Source: Smallanthus sonchifolius (lineage: Eukaryota > Streptophyta > Magnoliopsida > Asterales > Asteraceae). From it: DNA of 64,000 nucleotides. The translations under genes and the position numbers were made by a program. The stretch is taken from assembly GCA_023525975.1 (NCBI GenBank), contig CM042030.1, forward strand, positions 24,360,350 to 24,424,349, given 5' to 3'. The notes under the pieces were generated by a model. That model worked only from the letters and a program-made list of their open reading frames with translations, was not told the origin of the DNA and searched no databases. Positions 10,950-21,881 of this stretch are shown here, piece after piece (positions within the stretch are counted from its first letter, which is position 1; each line of letters starts with the position of its first letter).

Positions 10950-11478
10950 GTACCAGTTGAAACGTAAAATCAGTTTTAAACGCGAGATCGTTGATTGTTG
11001 TAACCGTTATACGTTTCACTTTCGTTATCAAAGACAATAATATTATCAAACGTAACAATTAACATCAGAAAACCGATTCAAGAAAAACAAAACTCGTCAT
11101 TTGAAAATCCTCTCCTTTGAACATCGAACCTCCTATTCTGGAGTGAATTTCCCCCGACCAAACGCCACACGATTCTCCCATAAGCTACTGAACCATTTGA
11201 AGCAGTTGGAATCGTAGCAGAAGACGCCGGAAGCCGAACTCGCCGACGCCAGAACTCCTCCCTACCGTTCTCTATCAACTCACTGCTGTTACGGGTAATT
11301 GAAACCTTTTTCTAACTCGTTTCAGTCCATAGATCAAAAGCCCCATATCAATTTGGGCTTCTTCTATAGAAATCATCCTGAATCAGAATCTATGTGTTAT
11401 TCAAAATGGTTTAATCGATTTCAACCCTGAACATGTTGTTAATACAATTAAAACATCCCATCATACTCGTAATAATAC

Positions 11479-11486
11479 TATAAATA
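11479..11486 (+). promoter_or_regulatory. Putative TATA box, LTR B
   Basis: TATAAATA, conserved at the same LTR position in both C LTRs (42332 and 50098). Confidence 0.55.
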
Positions 11487-11551
11487 AAAGCCCTATGATT
11501 TACATCACTAACAATATAAGAATCAGTCAATTCGTGTCTGATTTGGAAGAG

Positions 11552-11829
11552 ACACGATCGCGCTAATCATCTAGCGCGGTCGTGCCTCATGAGACGCGGT
11601 CGTGCTGGTTACCAGCGCGGTCGTGTCCTCCTGTCCAGACCCAATCATGCCCTTTGGCTAATCTCAGTCGTGTCTTAGAATCATAGACACGATCGTGCCT
11701 GGCCAAGACACGGTCGTGCCTAATGATTTAGTTAGTTAAGCCTCTGTTTGATCAACACGGTCGCGCCCTGACTAGCATGGTCGCGCCCGTGGTTCGAGCA
11801 CGATCGTGCCCTTCCTAGGCACGGTCGAG
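11552..11829. repeat. CACGRTCGTGCC palindrome array, downstream array of LTR B
   Basis: About ten units related to GCACGATCGTGC (a perfect 12-bp palindrome, exact at 11798-11809) within 280 bp, directly after the TATA-like box. Conserved in element C. Confidence 0.85.
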
Positions 11830-13127
11830 TGTGAGTTAAATTTTTGGCAGAATTATAATTTTATATATTTTTCAAACAATAAATATTTCTGATTAAATTA
11901 CAAAATAAAAATAGTTGATTTTTATAAAAATGCATTTAATTCTATTTATAAAGATCAAATATTTAATCTTGGAATAAATAGAAAATTATTCATTTAAAGT
12001 TTATAAGAAAAAAAATTAATATTATAATTGTTGCTAAACCTTTTATTTAAAAAGTATTTAAATGGTAAAGTTATATTTTATAAATAAATAAATAAAATAA
12101 TGATTATTTATTTACTTTATATTTAAACAAAGACATTTATTTATTTACACTTAATTACATTTAACACTTACAATATTTTCACAAACGATAATTATTTAAT
12201 TTCTTAATTATTTATTCAAACTCAAACCTTAAACAAAATGCTTCAAAAATGGTTATTTCAAAACCTTATATTTTATTCATACTTTTAAGTACAAATCAAT
12301 GGCCTTATACACAAATTCAAATTCAACTTTAAACTTAAACTTTTGTGCACACTAATGATACAATACGCATTACACACTAGGTTAACTTGTGCATTTCAAG
12401 GATCCTTATTCTATCTACTATCTTTGTTAGCTACGCCTTCAAACCAAGTGGGTATTTCATAGCCCCTTTTACTCTTTTACACTTTTGGGGTGAAACATGA
12501 ACTCTATCAAATTACATGTTTACATTTACACAAACAACACAAATACAAATCCTATTTACATTCATGTGTGCAATTTGAGCTTTATGCCCGAGTGCTATGT
12601 GTGCTAACTTTTGTGAACACTTATGTGCAATCATTAACTATTTAAGCCGACAGTTTTCAATGATAGATCTATTGAGTCTGACAAACCCACCCAGATTGGG
12701 GTGATTGATACCGACAACACAATTTTGCATGCTAGTTACAAAGGTTTGATTGTACTTCGTTACACAATAGCTGCTCCCCATAAATGACTTATTTATCATG
12801 TTATGTAAGGATTTGTTTTACAACTATATGCTATCTATATACAAACCTGTGTTATACTCACCAACTTTTTAGTTGACTTTATTTTATTCATGTTTCAGGT
12901 TCTAATGTGTGAGATTGATCAAGATGTGCTACACTTAGGCTTTGAACTTAGCTAATTTAAATAAAGAAGTCTATGTTTTGAAATACTGTTTCTGTCTTGG
13001 ATTTGGTTTTGTTTGAATGATTGTAATGGATTTTGAAGTTTAATATATTTCAATTTAGTCAACCTCGTGCTTATGAACAGTCTACATGTCCCGCCCCGAT
13101 GATTCCGCCATCGGTCGGGGTGTGACA

Positions 13128-14669
13128 TCTGACGGTCAACAAGAACAGATTAATTCAATGGTAGACGAAGTTAGAATCCTACGTAGCTAGAGAACGGAGA
13201 CTGATGAAAGACTGAAGAACGTCATGGCCCAGAACGAGCTCCTAATCAAGACAAATGAAATGATTCTGGGTCATAGGTCGTCCTTGGAGCTGAGGTTTGA
13301 TACCTAAAGGAAAGAGCATGAGCTGATGGTCAAACTAATCGCTGATCTGACCAAGAAGCTTGATGCTCAGGGGGATAAAGAGAAAGAGAAGGACAAAACT
13401 ACTGGTGATGAGGCTTGTCATCCTGTTGACTTGACTAAGGATGACGACAAAGACAAGGATCCCGAAGCCGGTCCTAGTGGAGATGAGCACCAAGCTTTAG
13501 CAATTGTGCCCATCTCTGCTATTCCAATGGCTCAGGGGGAGTCTACTCATCAAGAGGGTGGTGATACATCTGGTGGTGGTGGTGGTGACAAAGGAAAGTC
13601 AGCGGCTGACGTGCTTAAGGACTTATTTGATGATGAGATCCTATACCTAGAGCTTGACTATTCCAAGGAAGCACAGATCGATGCTCTCCTTAATCTTGAA
13701 GAAGGAGAGACCGACTCTGGTGACGATTGGGATGATGATGATGATGAGGATGTTGTAATTGAAATTCCCAATGGTGACGGGGAAGTAGAGTACGAGTTAG
13801 AAGATGGAGAGATCTTTGAATTTCCATCCTTCGAAGCTCAGCTCGACACAGGTTCAGGAGCATGCTAGTAATGTGGAAGCCTCAACTGAAGTCTCCCCAG
13901 TTGACCCTACACATATGGACCCAGAGGCACCGAAAGAAAAAGATATGCCTTTTACTTCATCAAAGGGTCCAGCTCCTGTGTGGCAAAAGACGTCTATAAT
14001 AGACAAACAAGGAGCAACAGGGATGATCTTGGCTGTAAGGTTCAAGGAGGATAAGCAGCTGTTCGCAATCAAAAGATCTGGGGGGTTCAATACTTGAAAC
14101 CCACCAGTGAAGCGTACAGCTCCTTACCCAAATACGACCTTGTGAACCTAGCAAACTAAGAGCTGTTGGGTCATTCTAATCACGCAGTGGCGATGGGTTT
14201 GTGGGTGGTTCTGCAGCGGGAAGCAAGATCTGGGAAATTCGAGATGTTCAAGCCTCAAGTGCCCAAGAGAGTCAAGGATAAGCACGCTAGACATCCTGTG
14301 ACTAAGAAGCACTTAAAGAAATTGGTATACAAGCCAGTGCGATGTGAAACTAAGATTCCCCTGAGTAAGTTATCTCAGGATATTCATGGTGACATGTGGT
14401 ACTGGTACGTCGATCCAAAGACGGGCGAGGCTATGATTATGGGTAAGGTATGTTCAGAGAGTGGGAACATAGTGCCAAAGGAACTGATCAGAATATTTGA
14501 TGAAGTCTGCTTCATCAACTTTTCTATGAAAGATCTGGAGGCACTAGCAGATAGGTATTGTGTGTACACTGATGAATGGACAAAGCTACTTGCTTCTAAA
14601 TATGACAAGGTGATTAAGTTCTGCCTTGAATACAAGAAGAAGATGGAAGCTAAAGATCAAGTGCTGTGA
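13128..14669 (+). pseudogene. Copia H extra ORF, C-terminal part
   Basis: The conceptual protein starts in a coiled-coil-like stretch (INSMVDEVRIL, DERLKNVMAQNELL). A Lys/Glu/Asp-rich linker follows, with a Gly run and an acidic block (DSGDDWDDDDDED), then a C-terminal folded region (MWYWYVDPKTGEAMIM ... IKFCLEYKKKM). That last region aligns with the end of Copia D's extra ORF (IIFWFYNSQDKWFEVFM ...). Stops lie near 13190 and 13306, and frame changes near 13860 and 14100-14160; the final stop is at 14669. No transmembrane segment or signal peptide is seen, so an envelope role is not supported. Function unknown. Confidence 0.65.
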
Positions 14670-14718
14670 AGACCGAAGATGTGAAGACTGAAGACTGAAG
14701 ATTATCCAGAGCTGTTGT

Positions 14719-14730
14719 CAAGGGGGAGTT
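14719..14730 (+). other. Polypurine tract of Copia H
   Basis: CAAGGGGGAGTT immediately before TGTTGAAG. Copia D has the same tract (GGGGGAGTT) before its 3' LTR. Confidence 0.8.
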
Positions 14731-14895
14731 TGTTGAAGCACTTTCCTGTGACAAACACTCTGGATAGATAGAGTCTTAGTTTGTACTTTAATGTTTGTAA
14801 TTGTATTTGTATGTAAGAGTCTTTATGTATTTGTTTATTGAGTTGTATTTACTTTTACATATTAAATGTTGCATAATTCTCTAAGTGTTTTGTGC

Positions 14896-15080
14896 ACTTG
14901 TAAGTGCGCAGGAGAAAGCTCCTGCGTACTTAGCAAGTACGCAAGAATACCTTTGCGAACTTGTTAAGTACGCAAGAGCATTTTGCCCTACGCACTTGCT
15001 AAGTGCGCAGGCATCAGGTCTTGTATAAATAGGATAGGTTGACAGAAGTTAAGTACGCAGTCATAGTTGCGAATACGCAA
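14896..15080. repeat. GCGTACTTAGCAAGTACGC palindrome array in LTR H
   Basis: Several units of TGCGTACTT-AGC-AAGTACGCA. The exact one is 14923-14943, with 9-bp arms. Variants include GTGCGCAGG and TTGCGAACTTGTTAAG. The same unit is in solo LTR J, which belongs to a Gypsy family. Confidence 0.85.
15024..15032 (+). promoter_or_regulatory. TATA box, LTR H
   Basis: TATAAATAG, about 290 bp into the LTR, at the end of the palindrome array. Confidence 0.6.
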
Positions 15081-15233
15081 ATTGTAATCTCAGTACTTCT
15101 CTCTGTAACCTTCAAGTGTTTATAATAGAAAGAACATTTAAAGTGATTCTCTTGTTGGTTTACTTTGTGTTGTTTGACTTTCCACCTAGTCACGGGTATT
15201 CCGCACCCAGTCCGACTAGTAGACCCACTTGCA

Positions 15234-17703
15234 TGTGACGATCCGCCACACCCGAGGGACCTACACAAAGCTCAACTGTAGCCACTGAAAAAGGAAAAGG
15301 ATGTGGTTCGCCTCTTTATGCCATGCACATGGATGGATTAGGTCAATTATGTACCCGTTCCACCTCCGGTCCAAGTTAGCGCTACTAACCCGGGCAAGGG
15401 TTGTTAAACCCAATAGTACTGTTCATGAGCACCTCGCTATGGAAAAATTAACAGTTGACTCTGAGAGGACTTTGTACACACCAGTACAACTTATTTAATT
15501 AATGTAACTTTGTAAGCCTGGAAATATGATTTTTGAAAAATGTATTTGAGCATGTATCTCACCCAAAAGGATAATGAGTAAAATGGGGCTGTGAGAACTC
15601 ACCTGATAAAGCGGTAATGATATGCAAGTTTTAGCAAATCCGGCTAAATGAGACGACCTACTTGTGCCCTAGGAAACATTTAGGACTTTAAGGTCTAAGT
15701 ATTGTAAAGGCTTGACTATGAACTCTATGCATCCAAAGAGTTGTTTGAAAGGTTACTTTGACGTTTCAAAGATGTTTTGACTTGACGAAATGTTGGTGAC
15801 ACGTTGGACTTAAACATTCAAATCCTAATATGGAATTCAAACCTCCTTTGAAATAGTCTATTATCGTCTAATAAACACATTAGCACATTCGATTGGAATT
15901 TAGAACTTGAAACACAACTTTTGATACATTAAAGTTTCCCTAATTGGAAAGTCAAGTTTTTTATTATTAACATGGCAACTATGCAAAGTTAATGTTCGTA
16001 CATGGAATTAGGCATGTTATAAAACATATAGAACATCCCAAGGTTTACTTGCTAAAAATAGGAAAACATGCAAGTTTCAGATAATTAAAGTTTCCTATTA
16101 TAGCAAGATCATGTCAAATTGTCAAGTTCATGGATAAACATCACATACTATCATACAATGCACTTAGTTAAGTGTTACTAAGTCATTTAAACCTTCTAAT
16201 CATGTTAACAACTCACAAACACATCTTTTGGAAAGATAAAGTTTCCTTATTTATAAACGGGCTCTAAAACTCATACACATGCATTTTAATCCATCATGTT
16301 TTGAATACACCCAAACATCAAGTTTTCATACATGTCAAGAAATAAAGTTTCTAAAATTAGAAAACGAGCTTAAAAGCATTGTGGACATGTGATTTTACCG
16401 GAAAAATTATACAATCTCTATATCTAGTGTTTATGCATCATTCCCACCAAACAAAACACATCATAACTTCTTTTAACAAAAACCCAAAAATTAAAGTTAC
16501 TATAAATAGAACCAAGCATGAAAACTCATTTGACCAAAAGTTCTAGTTAGCAAATCTACACATATTATCCATTCTTTATGTATATCTAACCATTTTCCAG
16601 CATCAAATCACCCTAAACATGGCATCTATCATGAAACCCAAAATTAAAGTTTCCTACAATAACAAAACCGAGCATGCATGTATCATCCAACACTTTTGAC
16701 AACAAAGTTTGCACATATTATCCATCTACAACTACTATTACAACATAATCCATCATCAAATCAACAAAATCTCATCATCTAGCACATGCACATATAATAA
16801 AGTTTACTTAAATGGAAACCGAGCCTATGAACAAAATCTGGGTTCAAAATCACCAACAATATGTACCATTTGAGTTTTAAAACACATTTCCTTTAAGAAT
16901 CCGTGGCTAATCTTTCATAAAAATGGGTTTTCTTTTGATGCATGTTCATATGAACAAGAAGATGAAAAATGAAGAAAAATAGGGTTTTGATCTTACCAAA
17001 CTCGAAAATGGATGGAATGATGGATGAAATCTCTTGCAAATGCTTGATTTTTGATCTTGGAGGCTTGGATTTGATGGAAACAAGATCAAAGAAAAAAAAA
17101 TGATGGATGAAGGTGGTGGGTGGTGGTCTCGGCTCAAGGGAGAAGAGAGGGAGGAGAGAGAGGGTGAAAGAGTGAAGTGGTGAAATGGGTGGATGGGGGG
17201 GGGTATTTATAGGGTCTTTTCACTCCGGTGGTGGAAAACGAATAGTGACCGATTTATTGACGGAAATCCCGAATAGGTATGAATGAAATTATTTAAAAAT
17301 AATTTGACTCATATTGGTATGTTTAACATATAAAATTTTTAGATTTTTATTTGGAAATGTCGGTACATATGCGTGTCTATCAGACTGTACTGAAAATAAA
17401 AGTATTTCTATAAATCATCGAAAAATTCATACAGGTATGATTAATTAAATCACAGTGTTACATATAATTTTCACACACAGATTATATGTCTAGGTATTTG
17501 TTTTAAATTATCACCAATGGTCGTGCTGTAGGACGCGTGTTTGACTGTGTAATCTTCCGGATTACCGACACGTGTAAACGGATTGACTTTCTAAGTGTGA
17601 AATGGACTTAATTACTATAAAATTAAGTGTGATGCATGTCTAATAATGTATTATGTATCTCAGTCGGGTATGGATATCAACCTGAAATTTTTCGGGTGTC
17701 ACA
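15234..17703 (-). repeat. 3' LTR of Gypsy element I
   Basis: On the minus strand it starts TGTGACACCCGAAAAAT at 17703 right after the polypurine tract. A TATA box (TATAAATA, 17204-17211) is followed by a G-poor leader. The end at 15234 (GATCGTCACA) is chosen by TG..CA logic and is less certain. The 1.9 kb of AT-rich sequence left of the TATA box has no gene. Confidence 0.65.
17204..17211 (-). promoter_or_regulatory. TATA box, LTR I
   Basis: The minus strand reads CCCTATAAATACC, a strong plant TATA consensus, about 490 nt into the LTR. Confidence 0.65.
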
Positions 17704-17716
17704 TTATCCCCCGGTT
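17704..17716 (-). other. Polypurine tract of element I
   Basis: The minus strand reads AACCGGGGGATAA, immediately before the LTR start. Confidence 0.75.
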
Positions 17717-17805
17717 GAAAGGAATTTCATCCCGAAATTCAGCTTGCGGTAATAGCTGATGGTGTGGTCTGAAATAAGCGTCGGTGCTTGCGCTTCATCT
17801 GATCT

Positions 17806-18224
17806 TCACGCTCCCATGTGAACTGGTCCGTGTCTAGAATTCCATCGGACCTTGACTATCGGAATGTGAATTTTTTTCAGTTGCTTAACCTCGCGATCCA
17901 TTATTTCCACAGGTTCTTTGACGAAATGTAGTTGTTCATCGATTTGTACCTGCTCGAGAGGTATCTTCAGTGTCACATCGTGTAGACACTTCTTTAGGTT
18001 GGACACATGGGATACATTGTGGATATTCTGTAGCTCTTCCGGTAGGTTGAGTCAGTAGGTAACAGGGCCAATCCTTTGCAGGATCGCAAATGGTCCTATG
18101 TAGCGGGGGTTCAGTTTCCCTCGTTTGCCAAAACGGATTATGCCTTTGCATGGCGCAACTTTCAGTAACACTTTGTCACCTACTTGAAACTCTACTGGTT
18201 TAAGCTTTTGATCAGCGTAGCTTT
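17806..18224 (-). pseudogene. pol: Element I integrase C-terminus with chromodomain-like tail
   Basis: SNLKKCLHDVTLKIPLEQV and VEIMDREVKQLKKIHIPIV, then VKVRWNSRHGP, the same tail as in B and C. Between 18006 and 18224 the frame is broken, but the region still encodes the basic beta-barrel segment in another frame. It ends by stop at 17806, where TWE would be expected. Confidence 0.75.
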
Positions 18225-18225
18225 T

Positions 18226-19224
18226 CTATCTGTCTTGAGTGGATTTCAGTCTATCTCGAATTTTGAAAATTTTCTCGGTGGTCTCGTGGACAAGCTCTGG
18301 TCTAGTGAGCTGACTATCTCCGACTTCAGCCCAACAGAGTGGTGACCTGCACTTTCTTTCATAAAGTGCTTCGAATGGTGCTGCCTTGATACTCGTGTGG
18401 TAACTATTGTTGTAGGAAAATTCAACCAACGGCAAGTGAGTATCCCAACTGTTGCCAAAATCTATCGCACAAGCTCTTAATAGATCTTCTAGAGTTTGGA
18501 TGGTTCGTTGGCTTTGACCATCTGTCTGTGGGTGATAGTCAGTGCTCAAATCTAAGCGTGTTCCCAACGCTTCTTGTAATGATTGCCAGAATCGGGGAGT
18601 AAAACAACTATCCCTATCTGAGATGATGGAGATTGGCACCCCATGCCTTGAAACTACTTCCTTTAGATAAAGCCAGGTCAACTTCTCCATTTTGTCCTTT
18701 TCTTTGATTGGAAGGAAGTGTGCGGATTTGGCTAAACGTTCAACGATCACCCAGATGGTGTCGTATCCGCTCAGGGTTTTGGGTAACTTCGTGACGAAGT
18801 CCATTGAAATTTTTTCCCACTTCCATTGTGAAATTTCTGGCTGCTGTAATAATCCCGATGGGTTCTGGTATTCCGTCTTAACCTTGGCGTAGGTTAGACA
18901 TTTTCCGACGTATGTGGCAATCTCGGCTTTCATGTTTGGCCACCAGTAGTTTGTCTTGAGGTCTTGGTACATCTTGTCAAAACCAGGGTGAATTGAATAC
19001 CTCGAATTATGTGCCTCATCCATCACTAAGTCTCTTAAGTTCCCATGGTTCGGTACCCATATCCGATCCATGTAGTAACGCACATCATCGGATTTGATCT
19101 CAAACAGTTTCTCCATGCCTCGTAGGCCTTCATTTTCCAAATTTTCCTCCTTGAGAGCCTCGAGTTGAGCGTCACGTATCTGGATAGGTAGATTCGTGTG
19201 GATTGTCAACGTTAATGCTAGCAC
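18226..19224 (-). CDS. pol: Element I integrase (zinc domain and core)
   Basis: 332 residues covering the end of RNase H to most of integrase. The zinc motif SRYSIHPGFDKMYQDL..CLTYAK has the last Cys changed to Tyr. Core: MDFVTKLPKTLSG (first Asp), IISDRDSCFTPRFW (second Asp), then TDGQSQRTIQTLEDL. The residue at the catalytic Glu position (SERT in elements F and others) is Gln. Two essential positions are therefore lost although the frame is open. It ends at a stop at 18226. Inactive for strand transfer, by inference. Confidence 0.85.
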   Translation of the reverse strand: MLALTLTIHTNLPIQIRDAQLEALKEENLENEGLRGMEKLFEIKSDDVRYYMDRIWVPNHGNLRDLVMDEAHNSRYSIHPGFDKMYQDLKTNYWWPNMKAEIATYVGKCLTYAKVKTEYQNPSGLLQQPEISQWKWEKISMDFVTKLPKTLSGYDTIWVIVERLAKSAHFLPIKEKDKMEKLTWLYLKEVVSRHGVPISIISDRDSCFTPRFWQSLQEALGTRLDLSTDYHPQTDGQSQRTIQTLEDLLRACAIDFGNSWDTHLPLVEFSYNNSYHTSIKAAPFEALYERKCRSPLCWAEVGDSQLTRPELVHETTEKIFKIRDRLKSTQDR

Positions 19225-19290
19225 TCGACATGGTTTGAGTTGTTCTTTCCTACTTAGGGCATCAGCATCTACGTTTGCCTTTCCCGGATG

Positions 19291-19500
19291 CTAACGGATT
19301 GCGCAGTCGTAATCATTAAGCAATTCGACACATCTGCGCTGTCGTATGTTCAACTCCTTTTGATCAAAGATGTGTTGGAGACTTTTGTGGTCATTGAAAA
19401 TCATACATTTGGTACCGTACAGGTAGTGTCTCCAGATTTTGAGTGCAAAAACCATGGCTCCCAATTCCAAGTCATGGGTGGTGTAGTTCTTTTCGTGCAC
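19291..19500 (-). pseudogene. pol: Element I RNase H fragment
   Basis: TTHDLELGAMVFALKIWRHY and MIFNDHKSLQHIFDQKEL, typical Gypsy RNase H. The next conserved block (HPGKANVDADALSR) reads on left of 19291 after a stop. Confidence 0.8.
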
Positions 19501-19616
19501 CTTGAGTTGTCATGAAACATATGCGATAACCTTCTCTGTTTGCATCAGTACACAACCAAGTCCTTGGTGTGACGCATCACAGTAGACTACGAAGTCCTCG
19601 TTTCCTTCAGGTAGTG

Positions 19617-19905
19617 CTAAGATCGGTGAGCTGCAAAGTTTTTGCTAAAGTAACTGAAATGCTTCTTCAGTTCATTCCAATCATACTTCATGTCTTTCTG
19701 TGTCAAAGAAGTCAATGGTTTCGCAATCTTTGAAATTTTTTTGATAAACCTTTTGTAATATCTGGCAAGTCCCAAAAGTTTTCGTATTTCAGTTATGGTT
19801 TTGGGTGTTCGCCAGTTTCTTATTGCTTCAATCTTGGATGGGTCAATGTCTAAGCCCTTCTTGTTTACCACGTGACCTAGGAAATTGATGTCGCCCAGAC
19901 GGTCT
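19617..19905 (-). pseudogene. pol: Element I RT/connection fragment
   Basis: INFLGHVVNKKGLDIDPSKI and LLGLARYYKRFIKKISKIA (thumb/connection), with ADPLTSLTQKD-like sequence. Truncated upstream at about 19905; the catalytic DD region is absent. Confidence 0.75.
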
Positions 19906-21133
19906 ATATAAAACTAATAAAACCTAACTTAGACTCCTAAATAATAAGATGGAGTACCTATGAACTAAACCGCACTGACAGACATGTGAACCTATTGAGT
20001 GTAGCACAGCTTAATGGTAAACCGAGTTATCGAACCCTAGAGATACTACTATAGCTAAACTAGACTATGACTCGGACTAATGAATGATTTGGTTGGGGGG
20101 TTTACTACACTACTATTTTAACTAAGGAATGCAATAAACTAAGAATGACTCAAGTTATCAAGACAAAGACAACTTCGACCGGTTCTGGAAACTAAGGAAC
20201 CTAAAGAGATAGGGAGAATACTACCAAGGTCGGAATCCTACTTGCAAAGTACAACTTCGACCAGTTCGGGAAACTAAGGAACCTAAAGAGATAGGGAGAA
20301 TACTACCAAGGTCGGAATCCTACTTGCAAAGTACAACTTCGACCGGTTCTGGAAACTATGATGCATCTAGGTTTCTAAGGAAACAACTCTAGACTACCTA
20401 GTGGATCCCTAATCAATCCCAGGGTGTCACCAACTAAGGAACCTAAAGAAGTAATAACTCACCAGATAGTGGATTACATTTCGGTCTCTCCAACAGTGAT
20501 AAAGTACCCAAAAGACAGATTACCTCTCAGTCTCACTGTCCACAATACATTCAAAGAATGCACGGGGTAATCTCAAGATAAGAACTATGACTCAGAATAG
20601 AAACAATCACTAGACACCTAAACCAACTTCCTCTCAGACAACTGACACTCAGATTCCTAATGACGAAGACAAAACGATAGTCTCTCACCTCTCGGGTATT
20701 GAGACAGGATACACATTCATATCTAAATAACTCTCAATCACAACTCCTATGTATCACTATCTCTAGCAAACCACACAAACAATCACAAACCCTAAATTCT
20801 ATGACCTAGATACGAACACAAACCCTAATGTCTATGACCACACACAAACTCTCGCGTACCGCCGGAACTTGCTGGTAACAGAAAGTTAAGAGATTTTCCA
20901 ACTTTTATACTTTGAAAATTTTTTTATCATTTAAAAACAAATTTCTCCCAAATTCCTTAAAAACTCATTCCAATGATAAAACCAATGTAGATCATACCTA
21001 GAACTTCGTTCCCAACGATTTTCCTCACCGAATCAAGCGCGAATTCCTACAAAACAAGACACACACAAAACACACATACCGAAAAACATAAAATTGACAC
21101 GGACTCAAACCAAGCACTACACACAAACTCTAC
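19906..21133. other. AT-rich stretch, probably 3' region of element G
   Basis: No coding motif on either strand. It contains a tandem repeat (20169-20355) and lies downstream of element G's gag-protease on the minus strand, so it is most simply G's 3' untranslated region or LTR. I could not define LTR ends. Confidence 0.4.
20169..20355. repeat. 82-bp tandem repeat, 2.3 copies
   Basis: ACAACTTCGACC starts at 20169, 20251 and 20333. The first two copies are almost identical over 82 bp and the third breaks off after GGAAACTA. Confidence 0.9.
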
Positions 21134-21155
21134 ATCTCGGGCACTTGCCCGAGAT
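21134..21155. repeat. Perfect 10-bp-arm palindrome
   Basis: ATCTCGGGCA, CT loop, TGCCCGAGAT. It is GC-rich in an AT-rich surrounding, just downstream of element G's last open frame. It would form a very tight hairpin in RNA. Confidence 0.85.
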
Positions 21156-21880
21156 TCAAACAAGCCTATCAGGAGGCTTCTCCTTGATCCTATCCGGTAT
21201 CGCCTTCACCCTACACGGTCTCCCGGTACTCCAAATCCTTAGCACACTCCAACTCCTTACGAACGGTGAACCTCTATCACATTTATCAATCACGTCCTTC
21301 CACCACCACTTAAACCTACCCGGTCTGAAGGTGAGGCGGTTCAAATATCCTAGTAGTTCATCACCCTTTGACTTCCCCACAATTGGGGTTTGCACTACCC
21401 TAAAATCGGAAGATTCTATCAACATACGGGTCCTCCTACAGGGTGGCCTAGACCTAGGGCTGCTAGAACAAGGGGTTGGCTCAGCTGCTCCCCCCTAAGA
21501 ACGCACAACGGTGACGGGTAAAGCCTAAGGAATGGGATCTGCTAAAGAAATTACCTCTAAAACTTCACCAGGATCTTCAGGATCCTCTACACTCTCCACC
21601 AACTTCCCACACTTGGGGTTTTGCCTATGATCTCATCTAACTCTGCCATCATCCCCAGCAGATCATCAGGCAATCTCTCTAACTCTACAGCCCACTCAGA
21701 TGGTTCTTCTAAATTAGGGGCGGGCTCACCAACATCTATCTCACACGGATTAGAGTCCTGATGTTAGTCCATGAAGGCATCAAGCATGCACACGGAGTGG
21801 CTATGCTCGCCAACATCCTTCACGGACTTTGTAGCATCAAAAGTGAACGACTCATCCCTCACACGAAGTGTGAGCTTTCC
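21156..21880 (-). pseudogene. Element G post-protease coding remnant
   Basis: Directly downstream of protease on the minus strand, a broken frame reads DGKLTLRVRDESFTFDATKS, an acidic segment (AVELERLPDDLLGMM), a stop, and then the open frame 21156-21425 (IESSDFRVVQTPIVGKSKG .. KWWWKDVIDKC). No RT, RNase H or integrase motif follows. I do not recognise the last segment. Confidence 0.5.
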
Positions 21881-21881
21881 G

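Larger units (their letters stand above)
5330..13127 (+). mobile_element. Gypsy element B (chromodomain type), degraded, 5' LTR cut by A
   Basis: Order on the plus strand: last 24 bp of the 5' LTR, primer site, leader, gag, protease, RT, RNase H, integrase with C-terminal chromodomain-like segment, polypurine tract and a complete 3' LTR. It is the same family as element C, with near-identical proteins. It carries several stops and frameshifts. The base after its 3' LTR resumes the extra ORF of Copia H, so B was inserted into H. A's LTR then interrupted B's 5' LTR. Confidence 0.9.
10649..13127 (+). repeat. 3' LTR of Gypsy element B
   Basis: It runs from TGTAACATTTCTG to GGGGTGTGACA, 2479 bp, alignable throughout with the C LTRs (41402-43876 and 49168-51621). 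A TATA-like TATAAATA lies at 11479-11486. CpG-rich palindrome arrays lie on both sides of it. The rest is strongly AT-rich. Confidence 0.9.
13128..15233 (+). mobile_element. Copia element H, partial (extra ORF end and 3' LTR)
   Basis: Sequence after B's 3' LTR encodes the C-terminal part of the large extra ORF known from SIRE-type Copia elements, then a polypurine tract and an LTR. The 5' part lies left of element B, outside the window. The right end is approximate because element I begins there. Confidence 0.7.
14731..15233 (+). repeat. 3' LTR of Copia H
   Basis: It starts TGTTGAAGCAC after the polypurine tract and contains a TATA box (TATAAATAG, 15024-15032) and a palindrome array. The end is uncertain (15225-15233) because the next element abuts it. 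Confidence 0.7.
15234..19905 (-). mobile_element. Gypsy element I, 5'-truncated
   Basis: On the minus strand: part of RT from about 19905, RNase H, integrase, chromodomain-like tail, polypurine tract and 3' LTR ending at 15234. The remaining RT, protease, gag and 5' LTR are missing. The break falls just before the INFLGHVVNKKG block. Confidence 0.8.

Noticed and set aside
13326..13868. Acidic Gly-rich open frame as a host transcription factor
   Set aside because: It is the linker of Copia H's extra ORF: same position before the C-terminal domain, polypurine tract and LTR as in Copia D.
17176..17203. G run near 17196-17203 as a quadruplex-forming element
   Set aside because: A single run of G beside the TATA box without the four spaced G tracts needed.
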